NCBI GenBank assembly: GCA_015680685.1
Contig: MNCI01005256.1
Span: 311,343-375,342, forward strand
From: Gnetum montanum
Taxonomy: Eukaryota > Streptophyta > Gnetopsida > Gnetales > Gnetaceae
DNA: 64,000 bases
Direction of reading: 5' to 3'
Shown here in pieces: positions 22,436 through 34,619 of this stretch (position 1 is the stretch's first letter; each line of letters opens with the position of its first letter). The position numbers and the translations under genes were made by a program. The notes under the pieces were generated by a model that made no database searches, was not told where the DNA came from, and worked only from the letters and a program-made list of their open reading frames with translations.

Positions 22436-25400
22436 AGTCCTCTTATCTATTTGCAAATTACTAGAAATAAACTATGTAAAGCTCTTCTTGATTCAAGTTC
22501 CTTTGTGAACTTGATTTCTCATGAGATGTATATTGCCTAGAATCTACCACCTTTTAAGAAGAACAATATTCAATTGGAATTGGTAGACTAGCTCATTACT
22601 GTTCCATTGGGACTAGTAGAAGACATTGTAACCACTATCTATGGGTGATCTTATCCTACTAATTTCCTAGTAATCAAGGTTGAGAACTATAAGGGGGACT
22701 ACCCAATCATTATGGCAAGGGCATGGCTAAGCATTGTTGATGCAAGAATGGGCATTAGTTATCTTTCCTTGAAGATATCTAAGGAAAATGCATTTGAAAA
22801 AATCAAGAAAAAGGGAGTTCTATGCATCACGTATAGCAATATAGGGTGCAATTGCTTGTAAAAAATTTGGTTCGTAAAATGAACATATATTTTTGCATGT
22901 AAACAATGTGTAGATGAAGTAGATATTCAAAGGTATCTATATGCAATAGCCAAAAAAAAGAGATGACACCCAATGGCTAATCGTTGATTCTAAAAACAAC
23001 ACAATGTGCATGGAACCTATTGAGAGCCATGTGCTTATGTCATAGGCATGGATGAACTAAAGTAAGTTCATCACCAACTCTTTGATAATGAAAACGATGA
23101 TACCAATTGAGGAGAGTTAGAGATCCCTAAGAATTTCAAACAAGAGCCCTTGGAGTTAAAAAATTTACCTGCCAGCCTAGAATATGCATTTTTTAAAAAT
23201 GGCAAGCTGATCATACTTAATGCTAAACTTGCTTCCAAGAAGAAAAAAAACTATTAAAAGTAATCAATAGATGGACAACAACCTTTGCTTGGTTATATCC
23301 TGAACTCACTAGAATTGATCCATAGATATGCTAGCACCACATTTATATAGATCCATCCATGAAGCCAAGGAGGCAACCATCATGATGATTGAATCCAAAA
23401 TTGAAGCAGATCATCAAAGAGGAGATTGAGCAACTCATTAAGCCAGGGTTCATCTATCATATTATGGATAGTGAGTGGATCAACCCACTTGTGAAAGTGC
23501 CGAAGAGAGATGGAAAATGGAGGGTTTTTATCTATTTTAGGCTATTAAACATGGCAACATTCAAAGATCATTTTGCATTGTCATTCATTGATCAAAGTGT
23601 TAGACACCATATCTAGGCATTACTAGTATAGTTTTTTGGATGCTAATAGTGGGTATAACCAAATCTAAATTGCACTAGATGACTAGGCCAAAATAACATT
23701 AATGAGTTCCTTGAGAACCTCTACATATTACAAGATACCTTTTGGTTTATGCAATGCTCCTACCACTTTCCAACATCTAGTCTTAGGCATCTTTCAATAG
23801 CAAATCGATAGCAAAGTGGAAGTTTTTAGGGATGACTTTTCCACTTATGGTGCTACATTCAAGAAAGCCTTGGACCACCTTAAGCAAGTACTCAAAAGAT
23901 GTGTGGAAACAAATGAATAGATTAATTGGAAAAAGAGCCATCTCATGATCTAAGAAGGCATTGTACTAGGACACAAAATTTTGTAGGAAGGGATCAAGGT
24001 AGACCCCAAAAAGATAAGGATCATCCAAGGAATCACCCATCAACCAAAAACTGTCAAAGATGTTTGGTCATTTCTTGGACATACTAGCTACTACCAAGGA
24101 TTTATAGAGAATTTCTCTAAGATCCCAAAATTTTTGGTTGAGCTAACAAAGAAAGATGCTCTATTCATCTAGACTAAGAAATGCAATAATGCATTTCAGA
24201 GCCTCAAGCAAAAGCTCATAGAGACTCCAATTCTATGAACACTTAACTAGTTCAAACCATTTCATATAATGATAGATGCATCTAATTACATCTTAGGATT
24301 CATGCTTATGCAATTGGACAATAAGAAACTTCCATATTATATCCATTGCACAAGTCAAAGCATTCTGGGTGTACAGTTGAATTACACCACCATAGAGAAA
24401 GAATTGATTATGGTGGTGTTGGAAAAGTTCAAGCACTATGTGCTTGGATATAAAGTGTTTGTACATAATTATCATAATGCCATTTTCTTCCTCATGAACA
24501 AGATAATGGTGAGCCCCCATGTCATACAGTGGTTGGTCATCTTGCAAGAGTTTGATCTTATAATGGTAGATCGAAAGGAGACTAAGAATGTGGTCATTGA
24601 TCACTTATCTCAATTACGATGGGACAACAAAGAGAATAAGAGCCCACTTTTTGATCAATTTCTTGATGAACTTCTCTTTGTTGGTGTAATAAATGAACAA
24701 GTGCCCACTAAACAAAAATGGTATGATGGCATCCTCACTTATCTTATCACTCAAGAGATGTCATAAGAGTAAGACCACCAGAGAGACAATAGTTTCTTTA
24801 TTACGCTAAACACTTCATGGAAATTAATAGACACCTTTACAAGGTGTGCACCAATAGATTGGTTTGTTGGTGTGTACTTGATGTAAATTAATTACATGTT
24901 CTCCAGGATGCTCATGAAGGTCCTTGTAGGGGGCACTATGTAGGGAGGTACATGATCCTAAAAATCCTAATGGTAGGATACTATTGGTCCACAATCTTTA
25001 GGGGTGCCCACTAGTTTGTCCAATCCTGTGAGCACTATCAACAAGATGGTGGGATGAATACACAAATGGAGGATTCTTAATAATAGATTCAACCACTGGA
25101 ACCCTTTGACATATAGGGCATCAACTTCATGGATTGCATCACACTCATGTTAAATGAAAATGCATATATAATTGTTGCCATTGATTACTACACCAAATTG
25201 GTAGAAGTAATAGCTGCCCTAAACTATACATCATTCATTGCTACATGATTTGTACAAAAAAATGTTGTGAATAGGTTTGGGATACCACATGCACTAATTT
25301 CTAACAACGAAACCCATTTTATAGGTGCTACTTTTTGCAAGCTCATGCAACGCTTTGGGGTTGAATATAAATTAACAACACCCTATCACCACTAAGCTAA

Positions 25401-25990
25401 TGATTAAGCAGAGGTTACTAACAAGGAGATCACAAAGATTCTTACAAGAACTATTAACAAATATAGGAGATACTAGAGCACAAAATTAAATGATGCCCTT
25501 TGCCCCAACTGCTCAACATGGAAACTTCTGATTGGCTATTCTCCCTATGAGTTGATGTACAAAAAACTTCTAACATGTCCAATTTAGTCTAAGCTTTGTA
25601 CACTCAATAGCTTATGACATGGACCTTGACCTAAGTCTAGCACAAAAAAAAAAGAAGAAGATTGACCAACCTAAATGTACTAGATGAAAATCAATTAGTG
25701 GCCTTGTCCTTAAATGAAGTGCACAAGGCATTCAACAAAAAGCATCATGACCATAGAATATAAAAAGAAAATTTTCAACCAGGAGATAAGGTTCTCTATT
25801 GGAACCCCACACATGTTCCTTGAAAAACCGAATTTCAGACATTGTGGGAAGGGTCTTATATAATTGATGAAACCTTTCCTTCTGAGGCCATAATCATATA
25901 TAAATTTGAAAGCCTAAACAAGAAGCAATTGGTCAACATCCAACAGATAAAGCCTTTCCATGAGCCCAAGCAAGCCAGTGTAACAAATAC
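22436..25990 (+). pseudogene. pol of element A: protease, RT, RNase H, integrase (degenerate)
   Basis: It resumes directly after the C insertion. Protease (22436-22840) keeps ALLDSSSFVNLISHEMY, with aspartate in the D-S-S position. RT (about 23390-24140) keeps VPKRDGKWRVFIYFRLLN and PFGLCNAPTTFQH. Its catalytic box reads VFRDDFSTYG, with arginine where B has methionine. RNase H (24150-24630) keeps MIDASNYILGFML, YTTIEKELIMV and DHLSQL, but the second catalytic motif reads NYHNA instead of TDHNA. Integrase (24890-25990) keeps the zinc-finger start DAHEGPCRGHY, LTTPYHH and EVTNKEITKIL, and its core aspartate motif is mutated. The C-terminal end keeps KVLYWNPTHVP and QQIKPFHEP. Stops and shifts are dispersed throughout. 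Confidence 0.88.
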
Positions 25991-27559
25991 CTCAATAGAT
26001 GGACAACAACACTCAATTTTTTGGATCTCTTCCTTTCAACTCAGTCATGGGAGAGGTGGGCATCCATGCTAATCACATACATAGCTCCTTAGTTTTTCTA
26101 TTTTTTGTGTTACACATTTTTTATTTTAAAAATTTTTCCTATCTTACACCATTTTTTGTTTTACATCATTATCAATACATTTAAATCTTTCTTAAAAATT
26201 TTACACTTTCTTATATATTTTACTTTATTTTAGTGTGATTTTCTAATTTTTGTTAATAAATGTGCTTTGTGCTAATAGGACACAATGGTGTTGTAGCTAT
26301 TGCTAATGGTGGTTTTTGCTTAATATTTTGTTTACTAATGTTTGGTTTCTATTTTGGAATTTTTGTACTGATGGCTAAGACATGGTCTCTTTTTCATGAA
26401 ATAGGAAGTTAGTCCATGTCATTCATCCATCCACAAACTCTATTGTTTTCCTTATTTTGGAAGCATGAAATTTCTTTTATTAATTAATATTTTAATAAAT
26501 TTATGACTTGGTGGTCTCCATAGCTAGGTAAGATTTAAAGGTTTGCTTAGGGTGTGACTTCAAGGAGATTTAATACTCTTTGTACTCTTCTACTTGGGTG
26601 CATGAGTGTTTTCATGGATTTCTTACCATTCCATGTTAACTAATAACAAGAAGTCAAATAAGTATTTCCATGGTGTGGTTTCCATCCAAAAGAAAAAAAA
26701 GGAGAAAACAAAACATATATATATATATGATGGGAATTCAAAGCACATCCCTTAGATAAATGAATGGGCTACAAGTACTAGCTATAGGACTAGAAAGACA
26801 TGTTACCCATGCCTGAAGGTCCCTTCTAACTAAGGTTCTCTCTCACTTATTGCTTATCTTCTCTTCTTCTTAAGGAAAGATGGTTGTTTTGTGGGAGCAC
26901 TCTTGTGTATCAAAGTAATGGATCAGTCTTGGAGTAGTCATGCAAAGTCAATGAAAGTGGTTGGTTTTGGTCTAGACTAAGGATGGATCTTCTTGGGTCA
27001 TTTAAACATAAATCAGTAAGGGACTTCCTATGAACTGAATTCAAAACTCCATTTCACACTCTTCATCATCCATTCATGCTATCCATAACTCACCTCACTA
27101 CGAATGTCCATGTTCTTGTTCGGTGTCTTTGTCTAATGTACCTAAATTCTTTGGTAGAATCTTCTAGGTTTTGGTTCTTAACTTTTATAAACCATTAATC
27201 ACCTATGGGACCCATGGCCTCCTTAGGTTGAGGTTATGCAAGGGCAAATAGGGCATGTGCCTACTATGGGGAGGATCCACTGACATATCTCTTAGTTAGG
27301 TTCATTAAGCACCTTATCCTTAGGCATTATTACAATTAGAATCTTTCATACACCCACTTTCTACATCTAACTATATGGTCCTTTACATATTTTTTTTAAT
27401 TCATGCATTCTCCATAAAATATTTGAATTTTTGAGCTTTCAAAGATCCTCTTCTATGATTTCCTCATATTCTTGCCTTTTCCAAAACTACATGAATCCCA
27501 AATTCATTCAAAAATTCCTTGTATTTTTTGAAATATTTAAGTTTAAAAATTTTGTTTAC
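25991..27559 (+). other. Non-coding spacer after pol of element A
   Basis: T-rich at first (26090-26230), then unique-looking sequence with a short (AT)n run at 26714-26728. Blocks at 26788-26823 and 27237-27280 are conserved with the same spacer in B and D. No coding region is seen. Confidence 0.7.
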
Positions 27560-27675
27560 GGACCTTGTAAATGGAGCCCATTGGATATTTCAAATTTACA
27601 AGGTCCATAAGAAAATTTTTCTAGCCTGTGGATATATGCAGCCCTATTAATGTAGTGAAAAAATACTATATATAT
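27560..27675 (+). promoter_or_regulatory. Internal TATA promoter of element A
   Basis: A perfect 13-base inverted repeat (GGACCTTGTAAAT at 27560-27572 and its complement at 27594-27606) brackets TGGAGCCCATTGGATATT. TATATATAT follows at 27667-27675, about 140 bases before a good splice donor. The layout parallels the region before the env-position ORF of B. Activity is inferred. Confidence 0.45.
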
Positions 27676-27807
27676 GCATGACCCCCTCCCTTAGAAATTT
27701 TTCCATTTTCTCTTAAATGCTCAGGTAGTTTTTGTAGTTTTTAGAGCCCATAACTTCCTAATTATTTGTTAGAACCACTCCATTCTTCAACCCTATAGCT
27801 CCCAGAG

Positions 27808-28095
27808 GTAAGCTCATAGTCGTGAGGGCTACAAATGTGTCATTTTTTATAGAAATTTTTTTGACATTTTTCTAACTCCCACAAAGGTTTAACTAAGGAA
27901 TCATCATTAAAACACAATCATGAGAGTTAAACCCTTCCAATAAGCTCCAGTGACACTTACAATAAAAGATTAATATAATAATCAATCTACCATGGTCCAA
28001 CCATAGCCAAGTGTAACTAATTAATGAAATAAGATATTAAAATATTCTATGTTACACATTATATCTACTAATCTGCGAATGTGTTATGACCATAG
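27808..28095 (+). other. Putative leader intron before the env-position ORF of A
   Basis: CCAGAG followed by GTAAGC (donor at 27808) and ACCATAG (acceptor at 28095) frame a 288-base intron that ends directly at the ORF's ATG. Element B shows the same design (250 bases). This is inference from sequence without transcript data. Confidence 0.5.
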
Positions 28096-30384
28096 ATGGC
28101 ACCAAAAGGCAAACACCTGCAGGAAGGAGGACTATCTCAACCAAGGAAGAGATGACCAAGGATGGGAAGGGGCCAAGAACTAGGCCAAGAAGAACCAATT
28201 GCAACCCATGCCATGGGACCTCCAAGGGAAGAAGCCAAAGTGGAGTCTATTCATTAGATTCTAGAACAAGTTGCAACAATAGAACACTTCCATAGGGATA
28301 AGGCACTAGCTCAGTAAGCAAACCTTGAGGTGACCTTGATGGAAGCCTACTTAAGCCAAATCAGATCAAGGGAGGTCTAGAAAATAGTGCTCCAAAAGTT
28401 GAACTTTGGTTTTTTCTTGGAGTAAGAACCTAAAGAGGTACAGAAGCAATTAAAGACCTCTTCCATGTGGCCAATTATCACTTCCAATAGGAAGTGGTAT
28501 ATGGGAGAGACGTTCTTATTTTGGAGAAATAGGTAGTCTGGTTCAATGGTCAAAATCAAGGACATTTCAGTGTCCTAATTGATGCAAGACATTGTAGAGC
28601 CACTTAGGTTGCCTCAAACTAGGGTGAATCTCATTAAGATTCTAATGTAGGTAGACCCCAGGATCAAAAAGGAATCAATTCAGTAGTGCTATGGTGTCGA
28701 CCACAAGGAGTATAGTGCACTTACACTAGCAAAAAGAATCTACTATAAGATTGTGGCCTTTCACCTAAATCCCATGGTGAGGCCTAACAAGATCACTACC
28801 TTTTTTGCCCATGCATGTGTCGCTCTAAGTGGAAGATTCCCAATCAACCTTCTACACCTAATCTATCTAGAGATAGAGAAGTGATTCAAGGAGAATGAAT
28901 GTGGAAGGAAGATACTCACCTTTCCATGCCTCATTAAAAAATTATGTTGAAGGGGAGGAATAGTTTGCTACACTAACGATGTTGTTTGACATGCTTCCAC
29001 CACTAATTGGGTGAAGGTGATGAAGGAAAAAACTTCTATAACAACCAGCCAAGAAGAGAAGAAACAACCACCACCTCCACCTACCGCTTAAAAAATTATG
29101 TTGGACATCACTACAACATCCCAACAATTGTGTGACTACCAAGAATGGATCTTGTATGAGCAAGAGCAACAATCATGCATGAGTGGTGGAGATCCATCTA
29201 TGTATCGGCTATTGATGAGTCACCTAAATGAGGTGGACTAAACAATTAGCCTAATGAGGGAATGTGAATCCATTTTCTCTACCCAAGGAATGAAATTGTC
29301 TGTAAGGTCAAATCCTAGCTCTAGAGAGGTAATGGTATCTCTCGTAGAACATCAACAAATCTAAGAGATTTTTGGAAATGCCATGACCTTCTTAGCTCAT
29401 TGCAAACAATCATCGCCTATGAAACATTAATGTGTATAAACAATAGTTGACTAATTTTATCCACCAATAGTAAGAGAAACTATCTAGAGCAAACATAGAG
29501 TTAAGAAGATTGGTAGCTAAGAATAGAAACCTCTCCATGGAGGAGGTCTATGTCCTTTTCCAAAAGACAACAATAGAGGTAGCCACCTAGAAATTAGAGA
29601 CTCTAAAATTTGAGAGATTCAAGAATCACTACAGAGACTTGGATTGCCTATAGAAGGAAATAAATAAAAAACACATTCAAGTGGTGAAGCCAAAGGTGGA
29701 CAAGACCCTCCATCAACTCCAACAAGGATGTGAACTATGGTAACCCATCATTGATGGGATTAATTAGTATAATAAAGTAGAAATTCACCTAAAGAAGTTG
29801 TAGATAGAGAAAATGACTAAATATATGAAGCTTTCCAATCTCCAATACACAAACCTAGCTATGTTGACTACTAAATGACCACAATTAGAACTAGAAAAGA
29901 AAGTGGCCAACTTGTACTTGGTATACAAGGTTGAGTTCAAGCATCATACGAACACTAAGTAAAAGCTTGTGGTGGAAAACACTAAACTCATGGTTCTCAA
30001 GGGAAAATACACTGATCAAAGATCTACTACCAAGAGCCTAGCCAAAAGAATGAATGACTACCAAGAGCTGCAAGACGTAGTTAGGGTATTCGACATTGAA
30101 TGCAAAAATTTTTCTACCTTGTTTGCCAACATCAAGGAGTTATTCCCAGTAATGCCTTATCCATGGGATATCCCCATTCCAACCCACATTGGTGATGTCG
30201 CGTGGACTGTGAATGATCCCTAGAGTAAGGAAGGAAGATGAAGGCATTATTGAATGCCTTTCACCTTCCACGAGAGGTAGTAGTCGTAGCAGGATAGCCA
30301 TAGTTGCCTCAACCACTACATGTGCCTAAAGTTGATGAAGGTCCTTCAGAACCTTAGGAGCCTCCATCACCTAAGACTGTTTGA
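28096..30384 (+). pseudogene. Env-position ORF of element A (degenerate)
   Basis: This is the homologue of 3413-6185 in B. Its start, MAPKGKHLQEGG, matches the MAPKRGP start in B. About 760 codons with many stops follow. The central region has VDHKEYSALTLAKRIYYK at about 28700, then NKITTFFAHACVALSGRFPINL and ILTFPCLIKKLC. These resemble the domain catalogued as a putative plant transposon protein of Athila-type elements; this match is from memory and unverified. Charged heptad-like sequence at 29480-30060 suggests a coiled coil. The conserved FPVMPYPWDIPIPTHIGD lies at 30138-30193, followed by an acidic, proline-rich end. I see no hydrophobic membrane segment that would support an envelope protein. 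Function unknown. Confidence 0.72.
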
Positions 30385-30606
30385 TCATCTCAACCATCTT
30401 CATGTCATCAAAGGATGTGCTATCCATTTTGAGTAGTCATGTCATGGTATTTAATTTTATGTCATGAACACCACAAATTTTTGTAACGATGTCAATCTGT
30501 ATACTCAGGAACTTAGTTTTGTTATCAATTTTGTTATGTCAAGAGTTAGTCAATAATCCCACACCTTTCCAATTTTGTAAAGGAACTCAAAGATGAGTTT
30601 TGATTT

Positions 30607-30619
30607 AGTCATAGGGGTA
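30607..30619 (+). promoter_or_regulatory. Polypurine tract of element A
   Basis: AGTCATAGGGGTA abuts the 3' LTR. The same position in B and D carries close variants, which supports the LTR boundary. Confidence 0.65.
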
Positions 30620-31563
30620 TGATAAAGTGTCAAAGTGTCACATCGATAGGCCCCCATTGATGTGGCCTTGTCGATGGATCCCTGTTGACACAACCCCATC
30701 GATGTGATGTTGCCCCTTTGATTGGGCTACATCAATGTAATTTTTTGTGTTTATGAGGCCTCATTGATTCAGCTCTAGAATAGAGTTTATAAATATGCAC
30801 TCACAAGCCACGTTTATGTGAGATCTTGTCTAAGTTATAGTAGAGCTCTTACCTTATTTGTAGTAGAGCTCTTGTAGTTTTATCATTTGAGAGTTAGAAT
30901 TTTTTTCTGAGTGCTTATAGTAGGAGTTAGAAAATGTATAGATCTTTATTCCAGCACTGATGTACCTGAGCACACTAGTGTGAATGATAATAAAGATGAG
31001 AATTTTGATCAAACTTTACAATACTTAGAATATATTAATGATTTATTTTTGCATTTACTATTTTCATTAGTTATGAAATGCATTAAGATAAGTAAGAATT
31101 TAATTAATTAATGAATTAAGCTAAATAGAGTAAACACATAAGTACGATCACTTTAAGCATAACATACAACACTTGGTAATCCTAGCTATGCTTAATGCTT
31201 GGTAACCTAGCAGTGTTGTATACATTCAGGATGTGTATGGAAAGTGGGACCATATACTTATGCTAGGATAGTTAGTTATTAATTGGCAACTAGATTAGTT
31301 AAAATAGTTAATAAATTGAGTTTCAACTTGTTATTAATCATAGATGAATAAAATATAAAATGATAAAAATCATGTGCCCCAATTACACTTAACCATACAA
31401 CTAAGCTTTACAAGTGTAGTTGGGAAGACATTGATCTTCATGGTTAGATTTCACCTCTTAGACTCAACGTACTTAGGAAATTAAGGTCTATAGGATTTGA
31501 CTAGATTACACATGAATGCTTGTAATTCATATGATTAGCGTAAGGTATACTTGCTACTTATCA
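30620..31563 (+). repeat. 3' LTR of element A
   Basis: 944 bases, TGATAAAG to CTTATCA, paired with 11463-12323. TATAAATA lies at 30788-30795. The U3 carries several CATCGATG-like words that account for its extra length. Confidence 0.95.
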
Positions 31564-31568
31564 CTTTG

Positions 31569-32589
31569 AAATCTCAAAGAACAAGTCACGAATTCCAAGC
31601 TTAGTGTCAATAATGCTAAGCTAGGATCTTCCCATACTAATTGGAAATTCTCCCTTATTTTCCCCCACATGAATGACTAGAAAATATGCAAGGTAAGATT
31701 AGCCACTAATGGTTGTAATCACATCATCCACTTGTCCTAGTGGAACTATGATTGACTGGTCTACAAGCTCTAACTAGATGTTACTTTTCTTTAGTGGCTG
31801 TAGATTCTAGGCCTCATACATGTCTTGTGAGATCAAGTTCATTCCTAACCTAGAATCAAATAGGTCTTTACATGGTTTCTACCCTACTATCTAGAGATAA
31901 ACTAAGGGGCTTCCTAGATCAATTTATTTTTGTGGAAGGGATCTTGCCTTGATCCAAATGTGTGATTATCTAAGTAAGCATGAAGCTGTGACATTTGAAT
32001 TTTATAAAGATGGAAGCTTATTTTGTTGAGAAGGATTGGATGTGGATGGGATGGAAGTAGATGTGTTCCCCATCTGTCAGATCTCTTTAGGACCTATCCA
32101 AAAGAATGATCATTTCCTAGGTTGTGATTTGTATGTGATTACCTCCTCTTGTGTACTAACCACCCTTGTTGTGCTCTTTTGTTCTGGTTGTGATGGTAGT
32201 TCCCCCTACATGACAAGAGGTGGAATTAGTGGTAAAGGGTTCAAGTCTTGGTTTGAACTAGCTACAGATGGATGCATGTACAAGTTTGGATATGTTCTTG
32301 GCTGCATTAGTCTATGATACCTAGTGGGGTAGTACTATGAAATTTGAACATTAACATTACTAGGAGAGATTGGACATTGTACAAAATATCCATATGGATT
32401 TAGCTACCTATATGGATATTGTTGGTGAGGTGGTGGCATGGCCCATGATTAGGGTTGTTACCTCTGCTAGTAGTACTACTCTTGTGGCTATGGCAAAGCT
32501 CCACTAGGATAACATGTTGGTTGGAAGTTCTAGCTATAGTTATCTTAAGGATAAGGTTACCTTTGAGGCATTTGTTTCTTAACAAATTT
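31569..32589 (-). pseudogene. Protease and gag-protease linker of element B
   Basis: On the minus strand a Q/P/Y-rich linker (32589 to about 31990) leads into an aspartic protease. It reads DSRLGMNLISQDMYEA, SIIVPLGQVDDVITT and YFLVIHVGENKGEF, corresponding to ALLDSSSFVNLISHEMY and following residues in A. The glycine or serine after D-S is changed to arginine. The reading continues across the A insertion to 11457. Confidence 0.75.
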
Positions 32590-34509
32590 AGGATTAAGTG
32601 CATATGCCCTTTTTTCCTACAAATGTGTCATTATTGGATAACATCCCTTGGGATGTTTGAACTAACATACATCACATCATTCCTCATTGGTAGAGCTAGT
32701 GTCTAAACACTCAACCACTAAAGCCACTTTTCCTTTTTGTCCAAAATATTTCTTCTTTTTCTTATCCTTGTCTTTTCCAAAGGCTTGCTCTGTTCTCTCC
32801 TTCACAATCTTCAATGTTGTTGTAAAGTTTTCATCTACTGAGTTCCACATTTTTTCTACTTTTGTTGCAATATTAGTTACAATTTTCTAAATTGGTAAAT
32901 TCTTCTTTTAAATTACCTATTCCACGATTTCCTCCTCTTTGTGTCACAAACTTGTGCATCTCTTTTTTTTAATGATGGATCTCTATTATATTCATCAATT
33001 GATTTGCTCTTTCTTAGCTTGTCCTCTTTCTTTACCATTTGGTCAATTACTCTTTGAATTCTATGGGTAGTCATCTCAGATAATCTTCCTTGGGCATAAA
33101 CCCTAAGGGTCTATCTAGTTTTATTCCATAACCCATTTACAATGTCCTAAACTGTTTCCATTGTAAGAATCCATGGCCCAGGCAACTGTGTAGCAATGAA
33201 TAGTATCTACCCATTGCCACATCAAGGGTTTCATGAATCCCTTGCTTTCATCTTTGGATTTGTTTCCTTAAATTAGACACCCATAAGTTTGATACTTGTT
33301 GTTGAAGATCTCTAGCATGGTACTCCATCTTCTAATTGATTTAGGTTTGAGTGATCTACACTAGCTCTCTACCTCTTTCACAAGTATTCATGGGAATAAG
33401 TTCAGCTTCTACCAATCACTTTCAATGTTTTATAGGGCATAGGCATCATGGAATGCTTGGAGGTGGTGTTGTGGATCAGCATTATAACCACCCTCAAATC
33501 TTGGCACATTATTCATATCGAGCCATTTGATACGACTATCCATCACATGCCTAGTTGAGATATAAATAGCTTCTTAGATGTTAATTATGCTTTGAGTTAT
33601 CATTAGGGGTTCATCATCATAATTGATTTCATGTGCTCTATTGTAGTGGTGCCCCCTTTTGTGCCCATATCTTTCTTGATCCTCTTTTTAGTCCTATGAT
33701 CTTCGTTATTCGTATTCTTCATCTTCCATATCAGAGTGTCTTGAATAACGATCATGATGATCATGAGGCCTCCTTTCTTCATTGTCATGGTCTTTGTACT
33801 TTTGTCTTCTTCTATCAGAGTCCATCGATGATCATGATGATGCAAATGAGGTAATAGGAGAATGATGTTGACCTATCCTCCTTTCATGACTCCTATATTC
33901 TCCTCTTTAGGACTTGGTAGAAACTCTTGGTCCTAAGTCCCTCTTGTACTTTTAGTTATTTGCATCCCTCTTAGGTGTCTTTGCTAGGATAGAATGTAGT
34001 TGAACTTTAATAGGTTCTTCGAGTTTGATGATAGGTGTTTTTGAAGGCTCTTCATGATTTTGATGTAGTTATTCTACAATAAATGCATCAACATTAAGCT
34101 CTTCCAAGATATTGACAATGTTAACCTACTTTCCTTTGTTGTATACATGTTTGAATTCCATGGCAGCATCTCTCCTCATCTATTCCTATGTGGGTTCATA
34201 GGGCCTTGTCATGTGCTTAGTCACATGGTACCCTTCCTAGATTTGGGTTAAATTCATTCCCCTTAAGGCAGTTTGGAGCATGTTAAGTACTACATGTTCT
34301 AGAGCCAAGACTATGTTGCCTTGTTCGTCTCTCTACCTGATTTAATTGTCTTGATGAAAGATGAAAGTGAAATCTGGATGATAAGGATTAGTGTGAGCAT
34401 ATGTGATTCTTGTTTGCATTGGTAGCCCCCATTCTTCTTCATCACTAATTCTGTCATTGCCTCTTTTTGTCTCCTTGGAAAGTGATGATGTATCCTTGTT
34501 TGAAGTCAT
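32590..34509 (-). pseudogene. gag of element B (degenerate)
   Basis: From ATG 34509 (MTSNKDTSSLSKETKRG) it keeps ITYAHTNPYHPDFTFIFHQD, parallel to A and D. A very basic, arginine- and histidine-rich central segment (33600-33900) follows. The capsid-like part contains RIKWLDMNNVPRFEGGYN and LKPKSIRRWSTMLEIFNNKY. The nucleocapsid motif at 32641-32676 reads CDVC-x-FKHPKGC, with an internal stop at x, then TMTHL-like and KRAYALN residues. The length is about 640 codons, and stops and shifts are present. Confidence 0.8.
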
Positions 34510-34600
34510 GTTGTGATTCAATACATTTGGTTAAGTGTTCTTAATTGTTTAATTTATGAATTTTAACTTTGAATTTTGATACTCTGCATACATTAGAAAG

Positions 34601-34618
34601 TCCCCGAAAATGGTGCCA
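34601..34618 (-). promoter_or_regulatory. Primer binding site of element B
   Basis: The minus strand reads TGGCACCATTTTCGGGGA one base after the LTR. It is a decayed version of the tRNA-Asp-complementary site TGGCGCCGTTGCCGGGGA and is homologous to the sites of A and D. Confidence 0.8.
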
Positions 34619-34619
34619 A

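Larger units (their letters stand above)
11463..31563 (+). mobile_element. Element A: Athila-like Ty3/gypsy LTR retrotransposon inserted in B
   Basis: LTRs at 11463-12323 and 30620-31563 match each other, and CTTTG is duplicated exactly outside them (11458-11462 and 31564-31568). The host sequence on both sides is element B's minus-strand protease-RT linker, so A is younger than B. The order is LTR, primer site, gag, (element C), protease, RT, RNase H, integrase, spacer, env-position ORF, LTR. Net length without C is about 12.7 kb. All reading frames carry stops. Confidence 0.96.

Noticed and set aside
28096-30384. Endogenous virus envelope gene
   Set aside because: No hydrophobic signal or membrane segment and no glycoprotein-like cysteine pattern were seen; the position after pol alone is not enough.
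32036-32317. 93-codon plus-strand open frame
   Set aside because: It is antisense to the gag-protease linker of element B, whose minus-strand reading aligns with A and D.
33603-33854. Histidine- and methionine-rich frames on both strands
   Set aside because: They fall in the basic, arginine-rich part of the gag of element B and are frame-shifted readings of it.
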